From NCBI GenBank assembly GCA_014380365.1, contig JACMJZ010000004.1:62001-126000 (forward strand): 64,000 nt of DNA. The letters are read 5' to 3'. The DNA comes from Pyrinomonadaceae bacterium. GTDB lineage: Bacteria > Acidobacteriota > Blastocatellia > Pyrinomonadales > Pyrinomonadaceae. A program made the position numbers and the translations under genes. Below the pieces are notes generated by a model. The model saw only the letters and a list, made by a program, of their open reading frames with translations, was not told the DNA's origin and made no database searches. Shown in pieces: positions 40,461-48,586 of the stretch (its first letter is position 1; the number at the start of each line of letters is the position of its first letter).

Positions 40461-41276
40461 ATGAATCGTCTGACTTACATCGGTCTTGTTTTCGTGGCAA
40501 TCCTCGTGATGGTTGCCATCTTTGCGCCGTGGATCGCTACGCATGACGTCGGCGCCACGGACCTCTCGATTCGTTACCTGCCGCCTTCCGCTCAACATTT
40601 CTTTGGCACCGACGCCACAGGTCGCGACATCTTTTCCCGAGTCGTGTTTGGATCACGTATTTCCCTTCAGGTTGGCCTCATCGTTGTCTCCGTCTCGGCG
40701 GTCGTTGGAACACTTCTCGGAGCTCTGGCGGGTTACTACGGCGGATGGATTGACCGTTTTATCTCCGGCTACGTATTCAATGTATTCATGGCTTTTCCGG
40801 GCCTGCTGCTGGCGATCGCGATGGTAGCGTTCCTGGGCGCCGGACTGAACAAACTGATCTTCGCGCTGTGCATCATCGGCTGGGTGGGCTATGCGCGTCT
40901 GATTCGTGGTCAGGTTTTGAAGGTGCGCGAGTATGACTTCGTCCAGGCAGCCCGAGCGCTCGGAGCCGGGGACGCACGCATACTTCTGATCCATATCCTT
41001 CCGAATGCAATTCAACCTTTGATTGTGCAAGCGAGTTTGGGCATGGCCGGCGCCGTTCTATCGGAAGCCGCGTTATCGTTTCTGGGACTCGGTGTGCCGC
41101 CGCCGGCGCCGTCGTGGGGCGTACTGATTGAAGAGGCGCGCGATCTATCGACACTCCAGGCCGCGCCCCACGCGCTGATATTTCCCGGGCTGGCGATCGC
41201 GCTGACTGTGCTGGCCTTCAACTTTATCGGCGATGGTCTGCGAGAGTATCTCGACCCACGCCAGCGCACCAGATAA
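40461..41276 (+). CDS. Oligopeptide/nickel-type ABC transporter permease (DppC-like)
   Basis: A 271-residue permease with about six helices. ATDLSIRYLPPSAQHFFGTDATGRDIFSR near the N-terminus is the DppC-type segment, and YDFVQAARALGAGDARILL is the EAA coupling loop to the ATPase. LSEAALSFLGLGVPPPAPSWG is a well-known family signature. ATG at 40461 is preferred; an in-frame TTG 18 bases earlier is within a short repeat. It pairs with the preceding DppB-like gene to form the membrane part of a peptide-type importer. The ATPase and binding protein must be encoded elsewhere. Confidence 0.9.
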   Translation: MNRLTYIGLVFVAILVMVAIFAPWIATHDVGATDLSIRYLPPSAQHFFGTDATGRDIFSRVVFGSRISLQVGLIVVSVSAVVGTLLGALAGYYGGWIDRFISGYVFNVFMAFPGLLLAIAMVAFLGAGLNKLIFALCIIGWVGYARLIRGQVLKVREYDFVQAARALGAGDARILLIHILPNAIQPLIVQASLGMAGAVLSEAALSFLGLGVPPPAPSWGVLIEEARDLSTLQAAPHALIFPGLAIALTVLAFNFIGDGLREYLDPRQRTR

Positions 41277-41333
41277 CACAGTCCATGGGGTCGATTGATC
41301 TAATCGCAAACTAACAGTTTGCGTTACACACAC

Positions 41334-42086
41334 ATGCGAAGAGTTATCAAGATTTTATTTCTGGTGATCCTCGGCGTCTCGATTGGCGTCATCGGATATG
41401 AAGCCATCAGGTGGATTAACATCTCGCATCTGGCAACCGGCAACCCCGTAACCACGTCGCTGATTGACGCGCGGGCAAATGAAGCGCGGGCGCGAGGTGA
41501 AGAACCGAAGCGTTTCCAGGTTTGGGTTCCCCTTGCCAAAATCTCTCCAAACCTGCAGCGCGCGGTGCTCGCCGGTGAAGACACAAACTTCGCGACGCAC
41601 AACGGCTTCGATTATCAGGCCATCCAGAAAGCCTACGACGAAGCTATGCGCAACGCCGCCCAGGAAGCGAAGAAGGAAGGTGAAAACGACGATTGGCTGC
41701 CAACCATTCCTGAATTCAAACGCGGCGCGTCGACGATTTCCCAACAACTCGCCAAGAACCTTTACCTTTCCTCGCGACGGTCATTTTTCCGCAAAGGTCA
41801 GGAAGCGATTCTGACAGTTTTTCTCGAGCGTCAGTTGCCGAAGCGCCGGATTCTCGAAATCTATCTGAACGTCATTGAATGGGGCGATGGCGTTTATGGC
41901 GCGGAGGCTGCTTCGCAGCACTATTTCCACAAACCGGCGAGCGCCCTGACTGCGAACCAGGCGGCTTTCCTTTCGGCCATGATTCCCAACCCGCGCACCG
42001 TCTTTAATCCTCGCGTGAACCCCCGCCGTGTGGCGCGACGGCAAAGGATCATCCAGCGAGGCATGCCTTACGTTCGTCTGCCATGA
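41334..42086 (+). CDS. mtgA: Monofunctional peptidoglycan glycosyltransferase
   Basis: A 250-residue glycosyltransferase family 51 enzyme that polymerises lipid II into glycan strands. One N-terminal transmembrane helix (ILFLVILGVSIGVIGYEAI) anchors it with the catalytic domain outside. Motifs are GEDTNFATHNGFD (catalytic Glu), RGASTISQQLAKNLYLS, KRRILEIYLNVIEWG and GAEAASQHYF. No transpeptidase domain follows, so it is the monofunctional type. The ATG at 41334 is chosen over a TTG five codons earlier. An acidic/basic insertion (~110-135, QEAKKEGENDDWLPTI) is longer than usual. Confidence 0.92.
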   Translation: MRRVIKILFLVILGVSIGVIGYEAIRWINISHLATGNPVTTSLIDARANEARARGEEPKRFQVWVPLAKISPNLQRAVLAGEDTNFATHNGFDYQAIQKAYDEAMRNAAQEAKKEGENDDWLPTIPEFKRGASTISQQLAKNLYLSSRRSFFRKGQEAILTVFLERQLPKRRILEIYLNVIEWGDGVYGAEAASQHYFHKPASALTANQAAFLSAMIPNPRTVFNPRVNPRRVARRQRIIQRGMPYVRLP

Positions 42087-42150
42087 AGTTTGGAGTTTGT
42101 CTTGAATCAAATGCCGCCCCTGGTGCTTGCACAGAAAGTAGGTTTGTAAT

Positions 42151-42358
42151 TAACGCCGAAGGCGTTGGCTAATTCCAGCCCAGGGTTTCCTACCCTGGGA
42201 TTAGATGAGCTTGGGAATCATTGAACTCTGAAAGAGTTCGCAAGTCGTTTTCTCATCGCCGGCAAATTTGCCAACTCCTTCAGAGTTAAGGGTTGAGGAC
42301 GCTCTTTCGTCCCAGGGTAGGAAACCCTGGGCTGGAATTAGCCAACTCCTTCGGAGTT
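42151..42358. repeat. Long inverted repeat pair (CAGCCCAGGGTTTCC)
   Basis: Arms at 42151-42200 and 42310-42358 are near-perfect reverse complements over ~49 bases. Each contains AATTCCAGCCCAGGGTTTCC or its complement, a GGCGTT/AACTCC outer segment, and its own internal CCCAGGG palindrome. About 110 bases between them have a further CTCTGAAAGAGTTCG hairpin. The whole unit looks like a mobile palindromic element without a transposase. Confidence 0.85.
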
Positions 42359-42446
42359 CCGTTGCGCATGCCGGAGTGGAAGTTGGCTTCATCACTGTGG
42401 CAGGTGTTTCCAGCAGCGCGAAAGGTGGCTTTTGCACCGTATTCTC

Positions 42447-42479
42447 AAAAGAAAAAGGCCGCTTCCGAAGAAGCGGCCC
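42447..42479 (-). terminator. Intrinsic terminator after the roadblock gene
   Basis: A nine-base-pair GC-rich stem (GGCCGCTTC/GAAGCGGCC, CGAA loop) is followed on the minus strand by TTTTTCTTTT. It lies just downstream of the roadblock gene and ends the leftward pil operon. Confidence 0.9.
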
Positions 42480-42505
42480 AATCTAGTTTTAGTGCTTGAG
42501 TGCGT

Positions 42506-42871
42506 CTATACCGCAAACTCGCCGGCGATCTGAAGTTCTGCTTTGCGCAGTTCGAAGCGGGCCCTACCCAAATTGCCTTCGGGACTTATCGCCAGAACCA
42601 CGAAGTATTCCTGGCTCAGCAGTCGCATCAGCACCACGGCGTCGTCAAGCGAGATTACTAGTTCGCGGACTCCACCCAGGCCGGTATCTCTGCCGGCGCG
42701 CTGTGCATTCTTAACCAGGGACGTAAACTCAGCGGCAGCGACATCGAGGTTGGCATCCTGCCCTTCCTTCTTAAGCGACCTCTCAACCGCAATTCCGTCG
42801 AGACCCATAATGAGTGCACCGAGGCTGCCCTCGGTGTGCTCAACAATCGTTTCCAATACTTCCTTAAACAC
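42506..42871 (-). CDS. Roadblock/LC7-domain protein
   Basis: A 121-residue protein with the roadblock fold: EVLETIVEHTEGSLGALIMG, then DGIAVE, VRELVISLDDAVVLMRLL and EYFVVLAIS. Bacterial members (MglB-like) regulate small GTPases of the MglA class that control cell polarity and type IV pili. No GTPase gene is adjacent. GTG start with AAGGGAGGTG just upstream. It is the last gene of the pilMNOPQ operon, 12 bases after pilQ, which fits a role in pilus control. Confidence 0.88.
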   Translation of the reverse strand: MFKEVLETIVEHTEGSLGALIMGLDGIAVERSLKKEGQDANLDVAAAEFTSLVKNAQRAGRDTGLGGVRELVISLDDAVVLMRLLSQEYFVVLAISPEGNLGRARFELRKAELQIAGEFAV

Positions 42872-42883
42872 GCGTCACCTCCC

Positions 42884-44773
42884 TTACGGGCGCTGACCGC
42901 CCAGCGTTCCGGGACGTGCCGATGGAGCGGCCGCGCCGGGAGCGTTGGGGGTAGGCGCGCTCATCAGCTGGCCGCCCGGGTTATTTTGCGGTGCACTTTG
43001 CTGCTGTTGCAACTGAGTCGGAGTTGGCGTGTTGCTTTGCGGGTTTCCCAGGGGCACCGGCTGCGAAATTTGGATTGTGCGCGGTGCGTTACTGATGGTG
43101 CCGGTGATTGGCTTACCGTGATAGTCGGGGCGGTAAATGCGCGGCGTGATGAAGAAGAGAATTTCGCTGCTTTGCTTCGTAACCAGTTTGCGTTTGAAAA
43201 GATTACCAACTACCGGAATAGAAGCGAGACCGGGTGTGCGCTGACGGGTTGTACCTTCAGTGTCAGCCAACACACCGCCCATCACGGTCGTGCCGCCATC
43301 GGGAACGAGCACTTCAGTCTGCATGCGCTGAGTGTCGATGCCCGGGACGCCACCAACGGCGATGCCGGTATTGATGGTGTTATTTTCAATCGTAACGCGA
43401 AGGATGACAGTGCCGGCGTCGGTGATTTGCGGAGTGATCGAAAGTCGCAAAGGAACGGAAACGAACGTCGTCGTTACCACCGCCGTGCCGCTCGCAGCCT
43501 GCGTAGTCTGCACCGGAATTTGCGAACCGCTTTCAATCTGCGCTGGCCGATTGTTGAGCGCGGTCACACGCGGGGTCGCGACAGTCTTTGCTTCGCCTCT
43601 GGATTCCGCGGCGGTAATCGCGGCGCTGATTTGCGCAGTGCCGAAGAGTCCCGTGGTCAAACCGATAACGGTGCTCGCGGCGGCCGCGCCAAGGGATCCG
43701 AGAGGTTGATTGGTTCCGGCTAGTCCGCCAAAAACACCAAACGGATTCGGGCCACTTTGCAGAGCTCCTGGGCTCGAGCCGCCGGATGAAGTACTACTTG
43801 CAGGTAGCGAGGAGATGTTTGCCAACCCACCACGGCCGAGGTTAATGACACCAGCCGAAAGCTGCGCGCCAAGGTCGCGACTGAAGTTTCGTTGGGCTAT
43901 GACGATTCGCGTTTCGATTTCAACCTGAGGCTCCGGTTGATCGAGAATCGCAGTTAGCTGGCGAATGGCTTCGATGTTTTCTTTTACGTCGGTGACTATC
44001 AGCGTGTTGCTGCGTCCATCGACTTCGATAGAACCACGTCGGGATAAGCGGCGAGAAATAATTGGCAGTAACCCCTGGTCACCACTTCCGCCAGTTGCAT
44101 CACCACCCGCGCCGCCACTGAAGCTGAGATTTGTGGCGCCACCGGAGAAGGCTCCAGTTGAGCCGGCGGCCTGCGCCAGTGTTCCTGAGGCGCGCGCGTA
44201 GTTCAAACGAATAAACTCGGTGACGAGCGGCGAAGCGTCGAGTCGAGATTCATTAATCACCTTTTGCGTAGCCGATTCTTTGGCGAGCACCTCGGTGGTG
44301 GCGACCCGCAGGATATTCCCGTCGGATTCAATGCCCAACCGATTAGCTTTAAGAACCGCATCCAGCGCGACGTTCCAGGGCACTTCCTGGACGTTTACAG
44401 TCACCGGCACCGCTTGTACCGAAGAGTCGATGACGAAGTTCACGCTGTACTGCTCGGTAATATAGTTGAGGATGTCGCGGATGTCGGCGTTGACCACATT
44501 CAAATTAATGGGCTCGCCCACAAACCCGGGATTTCCGTACTGACGTCCCTGTTGCGACTGCGACATGCCCGCGCCTGGCGTAGGCATTGGCGCCGGCGAC
44601 GGCGTCTGCTGCGCAACGGGCTCGGCAACTTTAGCCACTACCGCAGGCGCGTCGGTGGTTGAGGTTGTATGAGAGTCTTCGGCTGCAACCAGAACGTTAG
44701 CGCCGCAAAACATGAATACCAGGACGAGCGTAGTCCTCTTAATGGCATTGGTGATTAGAGACTGATAAAGCAT
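42884..44773 (-). CDS. pilQ: Type IV pilus secretin
   Basis: A 629-residue outer-membrane secretin through which the pilus passes. A signal helix (TTLVLVFMFCGANVLVAA) comes first, then a Pro/Gln-rich linker. The secretin short N domain follows (INLNVVNADIRDILNYITEQ), then an N1 domain with a Gly/Ser-rich insertion (SFSGGAGGDATGGSG). The secretin core is at ~310-575 (VEIETRIVIAQRNF; TEVLVPDGGTTVMGGVLADT; FLIGGF-like end region PVVGNLFKRK). The tail is Pro/Gln-rich. The ATG at 44773 has GGAGGG upstream; a longer ATG at 44896 has no site. No AMIN domain is clear. Confidence 0.93.
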   Translation of the reverse strand: MLYQSLITNAIKRTTLVLVFMFCGANVLVAAEDSHTTSTTDAPAVVAKVAEPVAQQTPSPAPMPTPGAGMSQSQQGRQYGNPGFVGEPINLNVVNADIRDILNYITEQYSVNFVIDSSVQAVPVTVNVQEVPWNVALDAVLKANRLGIESDGNILRVATTEVLAKESATQKVINESRLDASPLVTEFIRLNYARASGTLAQAAGSTGAFSGGATNLSFSGGAGGDATGGSGDQGLLPIISRRLSRRGSIEVDGRSNTLIVTDVKENIEAIRQLTAILDQPEPQVEIETRIVIAQRNFSRDLGAQLSAGVINLGRGGLANISSLPASSTSSGGSSPGALQSGPNPFGVFGGLAGTNQPLGSLGAAAASTVIGLTTGLFGTAQISAAITAAESRGEAKTVATPRVTALNNRPAQIESGSQIPVQTTQAASGTAVVTTTFVSVPLRLSITPQITDAGTVILRVTIENNTINTGIAVGGVPGIDTQRMQTEVLVPDGGTTVMGGVLADTEGTTRQRTPGLASIPVVGNLFKRKLVTKQSSEILFFITPRIYRPDYHGKPITGTISNAPRTIQISQPVPLGNPQSNTPTPTQLQQQQSAPQNNPGGQLMSAPTPNAPGAAAPSARPGTLGGQRP

Positions 44774-44965
44774 CTTTTCCCTCCTTAAGGGAATGGCTGG
44801 ACTCGACCGCCACGCGCTACGCTCGTGCAGTTTCACAGAAGCGCGCGCCGCACAAAGCGGCTCATCCGGGTTGATTGTCAAAGGCGTAGGGGCCATCTAT
44901 CAGGCTAGAGTGCCAGTTACGCGCGGAAGGAGTTTCGAATCAGTAGATCCATTCGAAACCAAAAA

Positions 44966-45607
44966 CTACTCAGGCTTGGAGGGTGCTTTGTCTTCCGGTT
45001 TCTTTTCCGGTTCGACAGCCGAGGTGTTGGCGGGAGCCGCTTTCGTCGCCGCCAGAGCGTCAACGAGGTTGGCTTGTCTAAGAGGCTTTAGTTCCACTGA
45101 ACGCTCTCGTTTGCCGCTGGTGAAGACAGTCTCGCGACGGAAAACAAGGCGGTTGTCTTCGATAGCCACCAGCTGGCCATCGTAGAATTTCTCTCCCGGG
45201 TAAATAACGTAGGCCAACTTGATTGGCGTGGCTTCCACGATTGCCGCATAGCCGCGAGGCGAGCGGGAAATCCCAACCACCTGAACTTCGCTCAAAAGAA
45301 AAGCGGTAGTCGGCTTGGGAGCAGCTATTCGGGCCATCATCGCAGTTTGCTTCTGCGCCTTGTACTGTTCAATTCGTTGCTGAATGCTGGGCGGCTCGAC
45401 CACACTGCTCTTCTTTGCCACAGGCGCGCGGGGCGGTTCATACTTCTTGAAAGGATCGCGGCCACCTGTGTTGGTGCGAGTCTGCGCCGGCTTGGTTTCA
45501 GGCTTGACCTGGCCGTTGGCCGTCAAAGCCGTTCCACTAACTGTTAAGCCGGAAGCCATGAGCAGGACGGCAAATCCGCTGCGTAGGTTTTTCGTTTTTT
45601 GATTCAT
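44966..45607 (-). CDS. pilP: Type IV pilus assembly protein PilP
   Basis: A 213-residue protein with an N-terminal hydrophobic segment (FAVLLMASGLTVSGTAL) and a C-terminal small beta domain of the PilP/HofP type (SEVQVVGISRSPRGYAAIVE, then IYPGEKFYDGQLVAIEDNRLVF). PilP links the inner-membrane PilMNO complex to the PilQ secretin. The middle is Pro/Lys-rich, and the C-terminus ends in an Ala/Pro/Glu tail. A lipidation Cys is not present, unlike many PilP proteins. It follows pilO on the same strand. Confidence 0.85.
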   Translation of the reverse strand: MNQKTKNLRSGFAVLLMASGLTVSGTALTANGQVKPETKPAQTRTNTGGRDPFKKYEPPRAPVAKKSSVVEPPSIQQRIEQYKAQKQTAMMARIAAPKPTTAFLLSEVQVVGISRSPRGYAAIVEATPIKLAYVIYPGEKFYDGQLVAIEDNRLVFRRETVFTSGKRERSVELKPLRQANLVDALAATKAAPANTSAVEPEKKPEDKAPSKPE

Positions 45608-45648
45608 GGTGATTAAGTTCCTGAAGGTTTTCGTCTAATGGGAGTCGA

Positions 45649-46275
45649 CTACTGAGCAGCCTTTGGCGCGGTTGCAGCGGGAGCTGCAGGCTTCGCGGCC
45701 GGCGCTTGAAGTTTTTCAGCGGAAACATAATAGGCAGTCAGGTCAAAGGTGGCATCAACTGTGCCTCGCGATGATTGTTTTTCCGCCTGGTTGAGATGAA
45801 AGTTTGTGACGGAAACTATGCGCTGGTAGCGTGCGAGGTGATCAAAGAAGCCACGCAGAGCGGCGAACGAACTGGTGACGCTAACCTCGATCCTCTTGCC
45901 GCTGTAATTCCCTTCCTGAATGTCATCCTTGGGGAAAAACTTCCGCAACAACAGACCATTGCTCCGCGCACGATCCTGAACGCCCTGCAATACCATGGTC
46001 AGCTCACGCTGTTCCGGTAGCAGCGCTTTCAGCTCGTCATACTCCTCTTCCCTGGTCTTGTAGAGTGCGCGAAACTCGCTGAGTCGTTGCGAGGCAATCT
46101 GCGCCTGAGCGTTCTTGGGCAGAAGCTGAGCTATCTCATCGTTGAGCGCTTTTGTTTCTGCGCGCGTCGGCTTGGTCACGAAGTTCCAGAAGCCCGCGTA
46201 CATAACTGCAGCGACCGCGACGAAGACTACGAGTCGCAAGTACCAGGGCATCGTTTGAATGTTACCAATTCTCAT
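45649..46275 (-). CDS. pilO: Type IV pilus inner-membrane protein PilO
   Basis: A 208-residue protein with one transmembrane helix (LRLVVFVAVAAVMYAGFWNF), a helical stalk (LNDEIAQLLPKNAQAQIASQ) and a ferredoxin-like C-terminal domain (YSGKRIEVSVTSSFAALRGF). It pairs with PilN to align the pilus motor. The ATG at 46275 with AAGGA ten bases upstream is preferred to a TTG seven codons earlier. The C-terminal tail is Ala/Pro/Lys-rich. It lies between pilN and pilP in the standard order. Confidence 0.88.
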   Translation of the reverse strand: MRIGNIQTMPWYLRLVVFVAVAAVMYAGFWNFVTKPTRAETKALNDEIAQLLPKNAQAQIASQRLSEFRALYKTREEEYDELKALLPEQRELTMVLQGVQDRARSNGLLLRKFFPKDDIQEGNYSGKRIEVSVTSSFAALRGFFDHLARYQRIVSVTNFHLNQAEKQSSRGTVDATFDLTAYYVSAEKLQAPAAKPAAPAATAPKAAQ

Positions 46276-46331
46276 CTGTTTAGTTCCTTCCCCCAATTTG
46301 ATTGGCGGGTCTTAGCGGATGACGGGGCGTG

Positions 46332-47006
46332 TTATTTCTTCGCAACTTGCGGTGATGCGGCGCTGGTTGCTGTTTGTGCCTGAGGTTTGGCATAGGCGCA
46401 CTTTACGGTGAAGGCGATGACCTCAACCTGGGGCATGGCCGGATCAGCCGGCGCCGCACCCTTATCGCCACCTTCCTTACCAACTGTCTCGCGCTGGGTT
46501 TCGATATTGAGGTTAGTGAATAAGCCCGAGGAGAATTCCAGGCTCTGGCCAAACCGGGTCACGGAATACTCATTCGGCGAAATGCCCTTGATTGTGAGCT
46601 CGCCGTCTTTCTGTTCCAGGCTCTTCAGATAAAGTCCAGGAACGCTGTCAAAACGCGCTTTGATGTCACGCAGAACGGCGCTCGGTCCCTGCTGCGACTG
46701 GCGCAAGCTCTTTATCGCGTCGATGCGGCCCTGAATGTCCTGGGCCTTCTTCTCCAGCTCCGCTTGTTCCTTGTTGACGGCCAGCATTTGCATGTTGATG
46801 CGACGCTGGTTTTCAACTTCGCGTTGGGCTGTTTCGCGGTTCGATTTTGCGTTCACATAATCGTAACCGGCGCCAAGAACCAGGAGGCCAAAGACGGTGA
46901 GCGCCAGTAGCAGCGTTTGGGTCTTCGGGCTTGCCACTTTGGATTCAACTAACGCTGCTCCAGTGGGCCGATCTGTTATAGATTCAAGTAGGTTTATCTT
47001 GATCAT
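46332..47006 (-). CDS. pilN: Type IV pilus inner-membrane protein PilN
   Basis: A 224-residue PilN with the short cytoplasmic N-terminus MIKINLLES that binds PilM. One transmembrane helix follows (TLLLALTVFGLLVLGAGYDY), then a coiled coil (EVENQRRINMQMLAVNKEQAE, shortened here) and a C-terminal ferredoxin-like domain (DGELTIKGISPNEYSV). The ATG overlaps the pilM stop by four bases, so translation is coupled. Its tail is Ala/Gln-rich. Confidence 0.9.
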   Translation of the reverse strand: MIKINLLESITDRPTGAALVESKVASPKTQTLLLALTVFGLLVLGAGYDYVNAKSNRETAQREVENQRRINMQMLAVNKEQAELEKKAQDIQGRIDAIKSLRQSQQGPSAVLRDIKARFDSVPGLYLKSLEQKDGELTIKGISPNEYSVTRFGQSLEFSSGLFTNLNIETQRETVGKEGGDKGAAPADPAMPQVEVIAFTVKCAYAKPQAQTATSAASPQVAKK

Positions 47007-48067
47007 GCCGCTTCCACTCCTCTCAAGGCGAGACCGACGGCAATCGCCATGTCTGGAACGATCTCTTTCATATAGTCTGGATCAAACTTTCTACCGTCTA
47101 CCTGGATCTGGCGAAACGGATCAAATAGCTCAACTGGAATCTCGAAGCGCTTGGCGAGATACTCCGGCAGTCCAGGAAGCTTTGAACCGCCTCCTGAAAT
47201 CAGAATCTTCTGAATAGCTTCCTCGCTCTCTTCCGCGGTCGCTCTATAGAAATCCATGGTCTTACGGATCTCCAGGGCGAGAATGTCTGAGACGGTTTCT
47301 ATGATCGGCTGAATGGGACGTGGCTCGATACCCTCTGGTAGGGGAAAACCGCGCTTCACGGATTCTGCCTGCTCGAATGACAGGCCGAGTTCTCTTTGAA
47401 GCAGGCTGGTGTACTGGCTGCCGCCCACAGAAGCGTCGCGCGCAAACACCGAACGGATGCCGTTCAGTATGTTGATGTTCATCGTTGAGGCGCCGATGTT
47501 GAGTAATGCTACTACTTCGCCGGGCTGAGGGTTGTAATTGAGTTCATAGCAATTCTGCAGTGCAAACGCGTCCACATCGATAATAACCGGCTGCTTGCCA
47601 GCGAGCTGTATTGCCTGTTTGACGTTTGCGATCTTGTCGCTCTTGCACGCCGCCATCAGCACGTTCAGCGTATCCGAAGAACTACTAGTCACTTGATAGT
47701 CCAGGTTCACATCGGAGATATCAAACGGAATGTGTTCTTCCGCGTGCCAACTGAATGACTCCTGCAGTTCGTCTTCGCTCATCTGCGGCAGGACGATATT
47801 CTTGACGATTACCGAGTGTCCACTGACTCCCGCAGCCACTTTTGAAGTCTTGATCTGGTGCTCATTGAAGATGCTCGTAATAACATTGGACACGTTGTTG
47901 AGTTCCATAATTTGGCCATCAACTATGGTATCCGACTGCAGGTTTTCGAAACCCAGGTTTACAAGCTGAATGCTGTTCCCCTTCTTCTGTAGTTCGACCG
48001 CTTTGACCGAACTCGAGCCGATATCCAGGCCAACCAGATTCTTCTTGCCGATGCTTTTTTTGAACAT
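47003..48067 (-). CDS. pilM: Type IV pilus actin-like ATPase PilM
   Basis: A 354-residue actin/FtsA-fold protein on the cytoplasmic face of the pilus alignment complex. VGLDIGSSSVKAVEL is phosphate-loop 1, ALLNIGASTMNINIL is loop 2, and ILISGGGSKLPGLPEYLA is the adenosine motif. The motif HAEEHIPFDISDVNLDY is typical of PilM. It is the first gene of the pil operon; a ~330-base leader precedes it, with GAGGAA shortly before the ATG. Confidence 0.93.
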   Translation of the reverse strand: MFKKSIGKKNLVGLDIGSSSVKAVELQKKGNSIQLVNLGFENLQSDTIVDGQIMELNNVSNVITSIFNEHQIKTSKVAAGVSGHSVIVKNIVLPQMSEDELQESFSWHAEEHIPFDISDVNLDYQVTSSSSDTLNVLMAACKSDKIANVKQAIQLAGKQPVIIDVDAFALQNCYELNYNPQPGEVVALLNIGASTMNINILNGIRSVFARDASVGGSQYTSLLQRELGLSFEQAESVKRGFPLPEGIEPRPIQPIIETVSDILALEIRKTMDFYRATAEESEEAIQKILISGGGSKLPGLPEYLAKRFEIPVELFDPFRQIQVDGRKFDPDYMKEIVPDMAIAVGLALRGVEAA

Positions 48068-48586
48068 GTCTATTTATTCCTCGCGATTAAGAGAGTGCGG
48101 ATTCTGTGTTGTTGACGCAGGCGAGCACGAGCTTTCATTGCTCTTGATAACCGGCTTTTTGTAGATTTTGTAGGAGCGGGGTCGTTGTCGTTTTTCAAGA
48201 TCAAAATACCTCGAAGTGCGTGTAGCAGGTTCTTTCGGAGTGATTGGAGCGGAGGCGGTCGCGGCCGTAGAACTTCTTCTATTTCTGAACCGACGACTAG
48301 TTTTCGGTGGAATCAAGCCTTCGCAAACCCAAAGGCGGGAGAAACTGGGAACAGGCAAGGAGCTAGCGGCAGCACTCTCATTGCCGACGCACAAGCAGAC
48401 TACCCTACCGGGCTAAACATTGTCAACTCCTATTTAACCAATGTTTAACCCTGGGCTTCTGCGATTTTGTGCATACAGATTTGCCCTCGTTTTGGACGCC
48501 TGAGTCTTCTCTGGAACACGAAACCCCAGGTTCCAGATAAGTAATAGTAAATGTTGTCCTTGCGCCGGTTTGGCCCCAAGGGTAGG
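48068..48586. other. pilM leader / divergent intergenic region
   Basis: 519 bases between pilM (leftward) and the 574-residue protein gene (rightward). A minus-strand open frame of 106 codons (48074-48394, TTG start) ends six bases before pilM and begins close to the predicted transcript start, but it has no homology or codon signal I trust. A promoter candidate lies at 48397-48426. No other RNA or repeat is supported. Confidence 0.55.
48397..48426 (-). promoter_or_regulatory. Candidate promoter for the pil operon
   Basis: On the minus strand TTGACA (48421-48426) is a perfect -35 box. The best -10 is TAGTCT (48397-48402) after 18 bases, with three matches only. If used, the transcript has a ~330-base leader before pilM. 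Confidence 0.4.

Noticed and set aside
42151-42358. CRISPR array or insertion sequence
   Set aside because: Only two inverted arms, no regularly spaced direct repeats, and no transposase or cas gene anywhere in the window.
48074-48394. 106-codon frame upstream of pilM as a gene
   Set aside because: TTG start, no recognised domain, composition rich in Ser/Arg/Pro as in chance frames; kept only as a finding about the leader.
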